From Heliocidaris erythrogramma (taxonomy: Eukaryota; Echinodermata; Echinoidea; Camarodonta; Echinometridae), in contig CM046859.1 in NCBI GenBank assembly GCA_025617745.1, positions 26,773,371-26,837,370 of the forward strand: 64,000 nt of DNA. Direction: 5' to 3'. This document shows positions 11,701 to 26,700 of this stretch, piece by piece. The notes beneath the pieces are model-generated. The model was not told the origin of the DNA and ran no database searches. It saw nothing but the letters and a program-made list of their open reading frames with translations. Both the position numbers and the translations under genes were made by a program. How positions within the stretch are numbered: the stretch's first letter is position 1; every line of letters starts with the position of its first letter.

Positions 11701-14700
11701 GGTACAGAAAACACTACCGATTTAAACTAGTCAGGATACCTACGTCCCCATCTGCTGAAGTTCTCTCCTTTCCGATCGAGGCAGGTCTCACTGAGGGGTA
11801 GGAAGAACCTTTCCCAGCCCTCCTTGGAGTAGTTCCAACCCTTAGACTCCAGGATGAGTGTCCTCTGGGTGGCATAGGCAACGATCATGCAGTATGCGAC
11901 ATGGTGGACCTGGCATCCAAAGCCACACCGCGCGTTAAAATTGCAAACAATCTTCTTGGCCTTGCTGCAGTCTTTGGGGTTCTGATGAGAAATTCAAAAT
12001 TAATATTTACTTGGTTTGTGAATTTTATGACTAGTCCATACTTATTCTTCTTTCATGGTTTTCAGGAAAACCACTCATCTCTTTCTCTCTCTCTCTCTCT
12101 CTCTGTCCCTAATAATACATGCTTGCGTTCCCGGCGGCGTATTTTTTTTCTGGCAGGACTTGCGCCATTTATGTAGGGCTCTGGTCAAGAGGCCCCGTTT
12201 TGAAGTCTTTGAGAGAGACTACAACTTTAAGACTTGTATTTTCCCAAAGTTACACCCTATATTTATTTTAGCAAAAGAAAATTTCGTCAATACTGAATAT
12301 CCAATCTGATCCTGACGAGACTCAAACTCGAGTCATCACCTATATAATCGTTTATCCAAATGGGCGCCACACAAGCAACTGCAAGTCAGGTTCGCTCGTT
12401 TTATTATGTCCCTACAATTTGTTTTTCATGAATATTCATGCAGAATACGGAATACGGAATACGGAATAAACCGTATTGTCACTTCAATTTGGCCAGTGCC
12501 GTATATAGATCTGGCCAACTCGGCTCCAGTTGGGTAACATGGCGCATATTCCTTTGTTGCAAGCTTACATAACAAAGAATATACGCCATGTTGCTACCCA
12601 ACTGAAACCGAGTTGGCCAGACTCTCTCTATATACGGCACTGAATTTGGCGCTCAAATACTGCCCTCTCTCGTCGGTGGCGCAAATCCTGACAACAACAA
12701 AAAACATAGCTTCCCGGTGGAGACACTTTTAACCATAACATGATCGCAAAGATTTAAGATCAGCTTAAGCTGGGTTCACATAAACGATCCGACGCGCCGT
12801 CGATGGGATTTCGATGGATCTTGGGGGGGGGGGGGGGGTGAGAGGGGCACATTCGGCGGCAAGTCTGAGATGCTTCGTCGATCAATCGGGTTTTCCGCCG
12901 ACAGAAACGACTATTTCTGGTGATCGGCGGCCTGTCGGTCATTTTTAAGTGCGAGTTAAAATTTTGCGATCGATCGGCGAACAAAGCCCTGGCGGCACCC
13001 ATCGCCGACTCTTCGGCGGCTGTCGGCGTGCAATCGCAGACTAATAGACGAAACGCCGCCAATTAGTCATTGTTCCCCGGCCGATTACAGCATTCGGCGA
13101 CACATCTAAGACCCTACGTTGATTAGTCAACGACTAGCCGCCGGCGCGTCGCAGATATAGCGGGGGCATGTCAGTGATTATGAAGATGGGGTATATATAT
13201 ATATGAGTGACATTGCGTGATATGTTATCATTATACGTAATCCTTTTTCAGAAAGGATGAAATTTTTAATTGGAAAAAGTATTTGACATATTATTTGACA
13301 TTATTTGCATGATACCTTTTCATCAGCTGTCATATCTAGAAAAAACGGAGTTGTACAAAGCACACGTAATCGACGATAGTTACATCGGCGACGTGCCGGC
13401 GGCTAGTCTTTGACTCGGCCGGGGGACCATTGACTAATCGGCGGCGTATCATCGTTTTATCTCTGATTTCATTGACTCGGCCGGGGACCATTGACTAATC
13501 GTCAGCCTAGCGTCGATTTATCTCCGACTGAACGCCGACCATACCATACCATCCCCCCCCCCCCCCCCCAATCGACGATGTTCAAAGGAAACCGTCGGGG
13601 GACGTCGGTTTTTTGTGAATGCTCGATAGCACAAGCGTTGCTGGATACCCCGACATCGGATCGCAACGTCAATCTCGCCGACGCCTATAAAATTCAACAA
13701 ATCGCCGAGGTATCGGTACCGACGATTTTATCTGAACCAAGCTTTAAGGGCATACAGTCACCCATTTCTGCGTACAGTGCATGTAATTCTCAGCAGGATC
13801 ATGTCAATTTCTCAGCATTTTGATGATATCCAAAACATCACAGTATGCACCAATTCTTATTTACTACATAATCAATCTTTCCCAATTGCTTCTAGACAAT
13901 TTCTTTCACAATGTAATCGCATGACCAGAGCTCAGCATGATCTTTAATTATATAATAGCAATTCATTATTTTGTGCATTACATCGTAAGACTGGTAAACT
14001 GATTTTAGGGCCAACCTGAAGGAAGCGTAATCTCTGTTGTACGAGTTTTGACAGCTCCTGTGACTCCCTCTTTCTCCATGAGGAATATCCGTCTGATAGA
14101 CTCAGATTGTAAATATCTGTCATAATAGACCTGTAGAAATTTGAAAGATGGAAAAGCAAATAAGCATGCTCAATACGCCAGTGGTGAAGGAGTATTGGCA
14201 TCATGGGGGGAGGTAACACTTTTGTACGTTAGTTACCCCTTTTCCTTTCTCTCTCTCTCTCTCTCTTTCTACCTCTCCTTTAATTCCCCTCTAACTCTCC
14301 CTCCTTTTTCCTCCTTTTTCGCCATTCGATTGGAGGAGGTGCCCCCGTGCCCTTTAGCAGGGGCCTGGGAGCCGGGGCCCCCTGCAATTTCTTTTATTTA
14401 AAAAAGTAGTTAAAAAGAGACCCTAAAACGCTGAGGACCTTTTTTTTTTTTTTTTTTGCTTGTCAGGGATCTTTGGACTTAAAAAGCTACACTAAAATGC
14501 TGAGGACCTTTTTTTTTGGGGGGGGGGGCTCACAGTACCCCCAGTAACAAAATCGTCCCCAGGCGCCTGCCCTTTAGTTTAGCCTTAACAGTCTAAGAAC
14601 AATAAACGATTTCTTCTTTAAAGCGCATATACAAACGTCGTGTTTCTTTTTCAACCCTAAAATGAGTTATGATTCGTTTGATTCTTTGCACTGATGGTAT

Positions 14701-17700
14701 ACTAGTACTCTCTGCAAATATTAACTATTGTGAGGTCAAGAAAATCTTAGAAGTTCTCTGTATGATCAAGCCCAAGTCATAGTGCATGACACAATGAATG
14801 TCGAAACATTCTTAACTTATTATAACTAATAAAATGATCACATTTTGTTTGTCATATTAGGTTTTTGTTCATCATTGCATAGTCCTTACTGTGCATGAGC
14901 AGAAAAACTATATTTGTTGCATTGGGATTTTCCCCTTGGAAAATAACCTGGAATACAACAGTTATTAACAATTTAAGCCCTATTAGGAGGTCATAATAGG
15001 GGCGGCCATTTCGGCCCCTGCATCACCCAGTGCTCAAACCATTTACTAAGGCTTTCACTTTTACTTCTGTAATTTCTTTTCCTTTCAAAGGGCCCGTTTA
15101 TATATTTAAAAAAAAACCCCGCTCAAACGGTTTTCAAAGTTGAATGGTTGCAAAACTCAAAAAGAATAAATCTACTGGAAATAGTTTGATCTCCATTCTC
15201 GCAACTCCAATATTTCCCCCTCCAAAGTTGGTCTTACTTTCTATGTCGTTTTTAATCTCCATCGGGTTGAAATCTACAATGATTTATAAAAGAAACGTGA
15301 CGTCAATAATTTATGGAAAATGGATACCAAAGAAACTTGAAGTTAAAGCACACATAACAAAATTTGTCTAATGCAATATTCAGTCAAACACCTTTGTTTT
15401 TTTCCACTGAAACCATTCTATTGGTCAAGGAGGTCATGGGTGATCAGATTGAGAATGCCAAAATAAATGACCTACATGCAGATGTATAATACTTTGTGAC
15501 TGGTAAAAAAAATCCAGTGATCATTTTTTTCTCAAAATTTGAAATAAAGCAGGCAAAAAATGGCAAATTCTGGTCAATGACGGCATGGTAAGTCAAATGT
15601 ATGACATTTGCTCCGGCGGCAATTGCTCCTGCGACAAATGCTCCTAAAAATACGACAATTGCTCCGCGACAATTGCTCCGCGATAATTGCTCCTGCGACA
15701 ATTGCTCCGTCGACATTTGCTCCTGCGATAATTGCTCCGACGACATTTGCTCCTGCGACAATTGCTCCGACGACATTTGCTCCTGCGACAATTGCTCCAT
15801 CGACATTTGCTCCAGCGACAATTGCTCCGTCGACATTTGCTCCGATCGAGCGACAATTGCTCCGCGACAACTGCTCCGTCGATAAAAATGCATATATGCG
15901 ACAATTGCTCCGCGACAACTGCTCCGTCGATAGAAATGCATATATGCGACAATTGCTCCGTCGACATTTGCTCCGATCGAGCGACAACGGCTCCGTCGAC
16001 AGAAATGCTTATATGCGACAATTGCTCCTGCGACAATTGCTCCGTCAACATTTGCTCCGATCGAGCGACAAATGCTCCGCGACAACTGACTGCTCCGTCG
16101 ATAGAAATGCGACAATTGCTCCTGCGACAATTGCTCCGCCGACATTTGCTCCAAAATATGATTATTGTCCAGTCGTTAAAAATGAATATGCGACAATTGC
16201 TCCGCGACAATAAACTCGGTAGACATAGTAGATAAAAAGGAATATGCGACATTTGCTCATCGACAATTGCTCCGCCAACATTTGCTCCATTTGAGCGACA
16301 ATTCCTCCGCGACATTAGCTCCGTCGAAGAAAATGAATATGCGACAATATCATTGCCTAGAGATATCTCGAATATCTCGAAATACATGTATGTCGAGACA
16401 ATTACTACCGTACCTCTAACTGCTTATTCCACGAGAGTACGATGACACTGGCGTAAATCCGTTTCGAGGAGTGGGATGGGGAATGAACAAAATATTTTAC
16501 CGAAATTTCTTGCTCACATTAATTTGAATATACACACCCCTCACCCACACACCCCAAGACACATACTTTTATTTATTTTGCGAGCGAGCCAAAAATTACC
16601 ATATCTTGCCTTAAAAGAAGTCTCGTTTTTTTGTCAAAATACACTCTGGACTTATAAGATATTTAAATGGTATATTTGGTTACCTCACTGCCAAATATTA
16701 CATACTTCGCTCTTGCAAATGTTTGCTATCCAAAACCACACTGTTTCTAAACATTGCGAGCAAGGAAAACGCACTCTCTTGGGGATAAAGTATCATTTCG
16801 TCATCAAAATACACCACAGGCCTATAACCTAAAATATATTCGTCCGCCTCCCGTTGCATGCCCAATTTGTTTGCCTTCCCAATAAGTTTCACTCTAGCTT
16901 TTCAGTGAGCGCAGCGAAAAATATTATGATATGCGGGCATCCGCTGCTGGAATAAAAATGATTGCTAATCGAAAACGTCTTGTTTCTAGATTTTATAAGC
17001 GGGCAAATATTGATTTTTTTTTTTAATGATATTGTCACATATTCATTTTATTTGACGGAGCTAATGTCGCGAAGGAATTGTCGCTCGAATGAAACAAATG
17101 TCGGCGGATCGAGTGCTTTCCGCCGGAGCTAATGTCGCCGGAGCAAATGTCGACGGAGCAATTGTCGAGGAGCAAATATTTATTTCTATTTACTGAGTTT
17201 ATTGTCGCGGAGCAATTGTCGCATATTCATTTTTATCGGCGGAGCAATTGTCGCATATATTCATTATTATCGACGGAGCAGTTGTCGCGGAGTAGGTAAT
17301 TGTCGCTCGATCGGAGCAAATGTCGACAAAACAATTGTTGCAGAAACAATTGTCGCAATTGTCTCATATATTCATTTTATCGACGGAGCAATTGTCGCTC
17401 GATCGGAGCAAATGTCGACGGAGCAATTGTTGCAGGAACAATTGTCGCATATATGCATTTCTAGCGACGGAGCAGTTGTCGCGGAGCAATTGTCGCTCGA
17501 TCGGAGCAAATGTCGACGGAGCAATTGTCGCAGGAGCAATTGTCGCATATTTGCATTTCTATCGACGGAGCAGTTGTCGCGGAGCAATTGTCGCTCGATC
17601 GGAGCAAATGTCGCGGAGCAATTGTCGCAGGAGCAATTGTCGCATATTTGCATTTCTATCGACGGAGCAGTTGTCGCGGAGCAATTGTCGCTCGATCGGA

Positions 17701-20700
17701 GCAAATGTCGACGGAGCAATTGTCGCAGGAGCAAATGTCGTCGGAGCAATTGTCGCAGGAGCAAATGTCGCCGGAGCAATTGTCGCAGGAGCAAATGTCG
17801 CCGGAGCAATTATCGCAGGAGCAAATGTCGACGGAGCAATTGTCGCAGGAGCAATTATCGCGGAGCAATTGTCGCGGAGCAATTGTCGTATTTTTAGGAG
17901 CATTTGTCGCAGGAGCAATTGCCGCCGGAGCAAATGTCGGTTCCCAGGTAAGTCACGTGACCAGCATTTGATAGTTTCTGTGCGTAAACCCTGGTTTGTC
18001 ATTCGTATAACACATACAATAAGCGTCTGGACTCATTGAATTTATGCGGTAAACTCAGTCATAGGTCATATATTGTAGCTCCGCCCGTCTTTGTTTTATG
18101 TATATCCAGAGGTTGACAAAGTTCGGATATCCTATACAGTATGGGGGATTTTGTTGAAACTTTTGCAATAGGGTCTGCTACGAAAACGAGATAAGCGAAT
18201 ACGACGTTTATTAGGTGGGCTGTAATTCATATACAGACCATCTCATGTTGGACGATTTTTTCTTTATTATTAGGTCGTATAAACATTGACATATCTTTAA
18301 TATTGGATTCTTTAAGAGCTTACTATCGTACTTAATAGCTATAGCATTGTGAAATACGCTTCATTCATTAGTTAACAAAATGCTTGAGCTAAAAACAAGT
18401 GATTGCTTATTTGAAATATCCTTTAATGTAACGGAAACATGTACTACAATTGGATTATAGTTTTGAATGTATCTTATGACTGTGTTATTTGTTTACAATC
18501 ATAATTCATAATTTTATTTATGATTTGCTGCAGTAAAAACATTCCCGATGAAATCCCACATCTGTATATTTTGCATGTGGCAGCTCCCCCGCCTGTTTTG
18601 ATGCATTATAATCATGCCCTTCATTCAAAAGAAACTGTAGTTAAAAGGAAAATGAATAATGAACGAAATTGATTTGTGTATTTGAAGATTTGGTTTCAAT
18701 GCAGAATTGCATTCAAAGTCCTTTTGTGCTTGCTGCATCTCCCCTCCCCCAAATGAGATTTCAAATGCGCTGGTGAGTATAAGCCTTACACGTCCAATGT
18801 TTAGTATGCAGCATTTGCCAAACTATGGGCTCCACGGTTCGCTTCATTTTCAGATTGATTTTATTGGACCTCTAATATGCTTTGTCAACCAGGCATGTCG
18901 TTTAAAATTTATATACAATAAATTCATTCAAAATAAAAAGAGCCAAAAGCCCATGTGTCTAGGGTTTAAACGTTGGTGTTTCGTCGGGGGCGAGGAAAGG
19001 GTGACTGTTCTACTTGTATAAGTGCTTTTTTCCCCTTCTGATCATTGCCCTTTTAAAATCTGAAAAGTGCCCCTTTTCTTTCCATTTCATACCTTTACCC
19101 TCCTCATAAGTGTCCATGTTTACTTCTGATAAGTTCCACTTTTCCTTTCCATGAGTCCATTTTCCCCTCTTGATAAATTTTGTGTAATTAACTCATGAAT
19201 GGTAGATTTCAGCATGGCATTCACATAGCCTATGTCTTGTCAAATAAGTGCAGATGGACAATGGGTGTGTTTACATATTCCTGACAATATTTGATTACTT
19301 TTGAGAAAGCATTACTATTTTCACAATTCAATAACTTATTATTGAAATGATCATTTGACACCAAATTGCACTCCAAAAACGGTACATTACGTAAAATTGC
19401 ACTATGTTAAATTGACTTGAATTGAATGAGACACTTTGAAGTTATTAACGTTGAAATGCCAACAAATTTTTCTTTTCTACATCCAGATCATTTTTGACAG
19501 GAAAGCTTGGTTTAGGGGCACTTTGGTGTATTTTCAGGGGCGTGTTATACAACTCTTTCCCGTTTTTATATTTTTCTAATGTACACCCATACCTCTTAAT
19601 TCCGCCCAAATTTGTTCCATAAGCCTTGAGGGGGGAACAAAATTACCCCATTTTTTAGTGGCCGAGTGACAACCCATCCCGACTAAAAGTTTTGTCAGTT
19701 TTGATGTTTTTGTAATGTATAGTCATACCACTTCTTTCTGACAAAGTTTGGCGCATCACTTAGATGGGTTGAAATCGACCCGACTTAGGGGCCCTTTTTT
19801 GGAGGGGGGGGGGGGGCTCTGGGGGCACCAACCCTGCAGCTTCGTGCAGGCTGACAAGCTTTTGTGAATATCATGGATGGTCTAAGTAACTTTATGAGGT
19901 CAAATATGGGGTGACTATTGTAGGACAGGCTCCTAGCGTATAATAGTATGCAGCATTTGACAAACTACGGGCCCCAGGCAGATTGATTTTATTTGACCTC
20001 TAATATGCTTTGTCAACAAGGCATGTTTACAAATTTAATTCCATACAATAATGGTAAATTCACGAAATAGAAAGACAGCATTCACAAAATAGACCGCTTC
20101 GGTAATGCATGCACATTTTATGGATACCTTTCAAACAAAGGTTGTTCTTGACAACCTGAAAGCTTACCGGACATAGCAACAAATAATGTATGCAAAGTGG
20201 ATTCCAAGCATTGAGGCTCATTTATAAAAAGCAGGTTAATGGAATAGCTCAACACTAGGTGCTCAGAGAATATATGTGCATAAATTTGCATACGTTACAG
20301 AAGCGGTCTATTGGCAGTAGAGAAGGAGATGAAAATAACTGCTTCTCTTTCTCTTGCTTGTTTCGGGTCAATGATTACGAGTCAAGGGAGTCCTACACTC
20401 TCAATAGACCGCTTCGGTAATGTATGCAAATTTTATACATACCTTTCAAACAAAGGTTGTTCTTGACAACCTGAAAGCTTGCCAGAGACTTGCCGGACAT
20501 AGCAACAAATGTATGCAAACTGGATTCCAAGCATTGAGGCTAATTTATAAAAAGCAGGTTAATGGAATAGCTCGTCACTAAGTGCTCAGCGAATATATGT
20601 GCATAAATTTGTATGCATTACAGAAGCGGTCTATTGGCCTGCAAACATGCATTGATTATACTTGACCTGCCGTGAATTTCGACGTCACACACCAACAAGC

Positions 20701-23700
20701 TACAATTCAAATTTCAATGCTGAAAGGAAACAAACCAGAAACTGGAATTTGCTTTTCATAGTGCCGCTCCAAGACAGATATGCACTCATTGTATCGATAT
20801 TCCTTGTTACCTCAAACAGCAGCTACCATAACTGTATCAACACAGATAATACATTGATAGGATTTTGACTGCTTCTCAAATACATCTTCATTTATTACAT
20901 TTTGTCACCGCTCATTAACATTTAGTTTCTTCTCTACTTCCTCATACAACCCATACAAGAAAGAAATAATAAAATAGTAGATAATGTTCTAATGGAAACA
21001 TTTCCGTATCCCTTTTTACCGGAGGCGGCGCTCCCGGGGGAGGGGACACAGTGCCCCACCCCACTCACGTTTCAAGCACCCACAAAGTGCCCCTTTTCAC
21101 TCTGATAAGTGCTCCATTTTCTTTTAAATAAATTTAAGTACCGTTCCCCCTCCTGATAAGTTCCACTTTTCCTTTCCATTAAGTCCAGTTTCCCCTCTTG
21201 TCAAGTGCCCCTTTTCAAATATGATGAGTGTCCATTCTTTACTTCTGATAAGTGACAATTTTCCTTTCTTGTAAATGCCCCTTTCCCATTTTGATTAAGT
21301 GCCTCTTTTCACATTTGATGTATGAACTTTTTTTTACTTCTGAAGAAAAGTGTTTCCCTCATTGCCCTTTTTCCATTTTGGCAATTGGCTTTTTGAATCT
21401 GAAGAGTTCCCCTTTTTATTTAGATTATTCCACTATAACTTTCTAATAAGTGCCCTTTCCCCTTCTGCCACTCACACCTCATTTCATGACGGTTCTACAG
21501 CCTCCCTATATAATTGTACTTGTTCAAGTCTAGTTAACCATTATGTTGCTATATGATGAACAGAGTTAGAGGCCATAGCAATCTTTTCTTGTTCAGTGAG
21601 TCTAATTTATACTGCCTTTCAATAATTATAACCATGATAAACTTAAATTGTTCTTCATAGGAGTGGAATCAGGCAATAAGCAGGCCACATTACTCCGACC
21701 CAGATAAGTAACACAGAATCAGGGACGTAGCTTCATAGGCGACTGGGGGTGGCACATTTCCCCACTAATCGAGTATCAATAAGGAAAGAAAAGAGAAGGA
21801 AATGATAACGGAAGAGCGCTAATTCATATTGAATTTATTGAGTTAGAGCAGTGCCCCCTTCTTCTTTCGTTTATTTATGTATTTACTTTTTCTCAGTGAT
21901 TATCACCCGAGGGTTCCACAATTTACAAGCTCTTTTAGTGGACCTCTCCAGTTCCACAGAATATAAATCAATTGTTCCATTTTTCTTTTCAAAGGTATTT
22001 ATCATTCTATTGATCTCGTAGTTTCAAATGTAATGTTTTGTCTAAGCATTGCATTGTATTTTGTTTTATTATGAAAACTGTATTGTATTTGTATTTTTTT
22101 GGAAACGAAAAAATAAAATATGAATATAAATATGAATGATGCCAGTGTCCCCTCCATGACTGGAGTCACGTTTCGCCACTATGTGGTGGATTCAAAACTT
22201 CTATGCAGAAATCCGCTGATTATGCATTTTTATTCAAAATCACAGAAAAAATGATTCTCCTCCATTATTTATGGAGCAAATTGATTTTATGTTATCCTGT
22301 GGAGCTAAATGAGATTCATTGAACTTCTACATTGAATTTTGCCTTAAGTTTTGATTACGGTATGATAATTTATGGAAATTTATTCAAAATTTCCTTTAAA
22401 ACGCTTAAAATGCTAAAATATAAAATTATAACAGAGTTCTCAGTATATGAAATAGAGTTCAAAGTCCTTGGAAGATATACATGTAAATGAAATAACCCAC
22501 TTTGGTGATGCGATCACTCCCAAGCGGTGAGATGAAAACAATTATTCATCCGGAATGAAGAAACCTTAGCTGAAGCTGTTGCTGTAGTGGTCCATGGTTA
22601 AAGCCTGACCGACCACCATAACGAAGGTGTTGTTGCGTCTGGAAGCACCTCCAACTCTTACTGGTAACTGGTAGGGGTCCACTCTTATTGGAACAAACTC
22701 TGACTCTGGACTTGGATGCAAGTCCTAGCCGGGACACCATCTAAAATTAAACATGTACCCAAGCTATAAATAGTCTACGACATAATACTAAATTATACAT
22801 CATTACATAATTTTAAAAATTCCTTCCTGAAAAATTCATGTCACTTTATCCCTGGAAAATATTATTTCCCTAGATTAATTCAAGTAAACTTTATACGTCA
22901 TCTACTTACAGCTTATATGACTAGGTAATAACCACCATCACCTTCGACATAATGAACTACTTTGCATGCTCATTAAATATTCGTGCGAAATTTAAAAGAG
23001 TCTGAATTACTGAATTCGTATCCTGCAAACATTTCACTTTACTTTATCATTCAATATAAAACAAAATAGTCTATAAAGCCTGACATAAATTAATTTAGAG
23101 ATACAATTTCAGATTTCCATTCTTTATCCTTCAATTCAAAAACACACATGCAATTTATCATTACAGGAAAATGAATACAGAATAAATGTGAGTTAAACTT
23201 ACAGTTTGACTTGACTGACTAAATGCAGAAAATCTTGGTAGGCCACAATGTTGGTTCTGGCAATCTTATGATCCTGCATGGAACTTAAAATTGCAGCGCA
23301 AAATGCCATGTTTTGACTATAAAACGGCAAAAATTCGACCACCTCCGACCCACAGGTCCTGCCTGTATGACTTCTGTGCTGACAGTAAATCTACACTGCT
23401 ATGCTAGGCAACCCACCCATTACAAAAATGCATCACCTGTTTAAGCTATGTAGAGTGCAGTGGAGCCTAACTACCTAGTGCATTCAGTTCTATTCTTTAA
23501 TGTACATAGCAATAAGAGGGTAGCATTGAGGGAAAGGTTGAATCCTAACAGAGCTCATCAATAGTAATGACCCAATAAGAAACGGGATGAAAAATTATCG
23601 AAAAAATAAGAGATCAAAGAGGCTAAATCCTTGAGCGATAGTTAGAGCAATATTATTACCTATCTTTTTAAAGCAGTTACATAATGTACGCAAAGAGGCT

Positions 23701-26700
23701 ATAAATGTCAATCAATGGGGAAATTCCAAAGGACGTGTAGTGGGAGATAACAGAAAGTAGATATTTTTCGTGAAAATATTATTTTTGGCATCATTTCTCA
23801 AGGAAAAAAAATCTGGAAATTCAAAATAAAATACTTTTCAATGTATTAACGCTATGAATAGGCCAGCGCCAACTGACCAGAAGAAATAGGGGAAAACATA
23901 TTAATTTATTATCTCTTGGTTAATCGTCAATACAAAAAATGTTAATATCTACTAACATATAAACTTCCCTCTATTGACTCTATATTCGCCCTAAGGTGAT
24001 AACCTAAAAACGTTTCGCCCTATAGACTCTATATATTCGCCCTAAGGTGTTAACATACACATTTTTCGCTCTATTGACTCTATATTCGCCCAAAGTTGAT
24101 AACATAATCTTTTCGCCCTGACTCTATATTCGCCTTAAGGTGATAACATATAAAAGTTTCGCCCTATTGACTATATATTCGCCTTAAGGTAATAACATAT
24201 AAACTTTTCGCCCTATTGACTCTATTTTCGCCCTAGGACCACATATAGACTTTTCCTCAATTCTCCCTAATAACTGTTTTAGGGTAAAATTCCTTTAGGG
24301 GGAAGTGAAATCAGGCTGGAAAAGTCTATATCTTTATAATCACATTTAGAATTCTTTGTTAAACCATTTTAATCAAGTTTTCTTATTTATTTTAGAAGTA
24401 ATTGCGCATATTTACACGTGTCCTGGCATAATACGGTCACAATTTTAAAAATTCTCCCTAATGACTGATCTAAAGTAATATACATATATATATATCTGGC
24501 CCCTTCGGGGAAATCATCCCCCAGGTATGAGGACCTGTCTACGCAAATGGTTAGTGCTGTGTCTAGATCCCGCCTTTTGGATTCGATAAAATAATATAAC
24601 GAGATATAAAACATAAAAGTAGACTTTCACAGAATCGAATCCTTCCGGAGTTTGTTATAGGATACATCAAACCGCCATTGTATATACTACTACCACCCCT
24701 TCCTTTAGAACTGAATTGTCATGGTCAGCCAACTCTTGTTTTGATAAGGTATACCATTTTTCAAAGCACAAATATTGATTCATTATCTCCATACGGCATT
24801 AAGCAAACGTTTGGGTCTACTGAGCAAGAAACTATTATAATAAATAATAACAAACTGTATTATACGAATGCATATCAACGCAAATGCAGTCCTTATGCCC
24901 TTTTGGGAATAGAGAAAGAGAGAATAATTAGTTCGGTATAGACCAAGACGCATGCTAAATTGCCGTATATGGAGATGATATATCAACTTTCGCCTTTTCA
25001 TTTCTAGATTCTTTTCTGTATAAAAGTAGTATTTGGGAGTAGGTTGCGACAGAAAACAAATTTTCAGACTGCATATTGCATTCGTTGACTAGTCCGTCAT
25101 TTAGACTGTACTTGCACCATTCCATATGTGTCAATAGAGTTAAGAAATGAGCAGATGTTTTTACTTTTTGAATTGGATAGTGTAATAAGTATCTCCCTTA
25201 AAGATAAAGTTGTGTTCTGGTTATGTGATTACATTGTGAAAGAAACCGCCTCAAGACAAATTGGAAAGGTTGATCATGTCTACATAACAATTGGTGTATA
25301 CTGTGAGGTTCTGGAATCATCAAAATGATAAGAAATTGACCATTTCCCTCTGAAAAGCACATACACTGCACACAGAAATGAGTATATGTATTGCATGTGG
25401 CATGAATGTTCGCCCCGAACATTTCAGCTATTTTTCGTCATATTTCTGAGGGCATCTGAAGAGCAATCATTTTCAGGCGACATTTCTACTATGATATTAT
25501 TCCAAACTGACTTAAAAGAATTCTATAAAACTCACAAATTATTTTCACCTTAACTGGAACTCATGCAACCTTCTCTTTAAAGGAGATGAGTTTTTTAGAA
25601 GCAGTGAAAGGTGTAAATCAATATCTGGTGATAGTTGTAGATCCTTTTCCGGACCCATAAGAACACACACAGGACCATTATAAGGGAATGATATACCCCC
25701 ATATAAAGATATGATGTAAAAGAGTCTTTATAGCTGAATCTATGTACATATGTACATGTATTTGTCATGTTTTCAAAGTTTATTTTAATAAAATTTGACA
25801 ATTAAAGCCAGTGTAGTATATACCTTAGATGCAAAACAAACAAACAAGTGCACCGCTTTGCAAACTTTCGACTTGTCATAGATTTTTTATTAAAGTAAAT
25901 CATTACCTAAAATTATAATAAACGTGTTCTTTCTCTTTAAAAAAAAGAACAAAAATCATACCTCTGCTGTTCTCCACCCTCTTCCAGAATCTGATCAATC
26001 TTGACTTTGGTTTTCTGATCTTCAGTATATTTCTTGAGTTGATTGAGTTGTGACCTCATGTAGTACCAGATCTCTGTCACTCCGTTATCTACTTTCCTTC
26101 GAATCTTCTCATAGGCATGGCTGGGCGCAGACCCACATTGCTGTGATTTGGAAGTGAAGTCTGAAAACGAGATGTTGTTTATCAAAAACAAGACCAGTAA
26201 AACCCTATAAATCTTCAGACATTTGTCCAAGATGCAATAACAAACCCAATAACAAACAAAAAAATATTATGATTGTAAAAATTAACATTTCGAAATTTAA
26301 AAAGGGTTGCCGAATTACTGATAAACATGTTTATGATGCTGGCAAAAGTGTCCAGACAGTGAAAAGCCTCAAAGATTATTTGTGTGTGTGTTAAATGGGA
26401 ACTTTGCTTCCTCTATTTTCATTATTTACTTTGCTTTATCTTAGCAATTGCATAGCCCCATGCAGTCCCCTAGATATCTACAAGTAACTCTTAACGAATA
26501 TGTTGCTGTTTTCCAACACTGTGGTTCAGTACTGAAGTTATTGGCAGTTAAGCTTTTTTCAATTCATCATACCCATCGGTAAATTTGTGGTTTGCTAAAT
26601 GATCAATAATTCTATGATCAGGTAATTAGACACATCGCCAGCTGTACCGACAGATTCTGTATCCCTTTTGCAACAAAGTGTGAAATTGGGCGTGAATAAG

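Noticed and set aside
15444..17971. Long ORFs of 118-247 codons on both strands
   Set aside because: They are open only because the 15-bp repeat unit is divisible by three; all are readings of the foldback arms.
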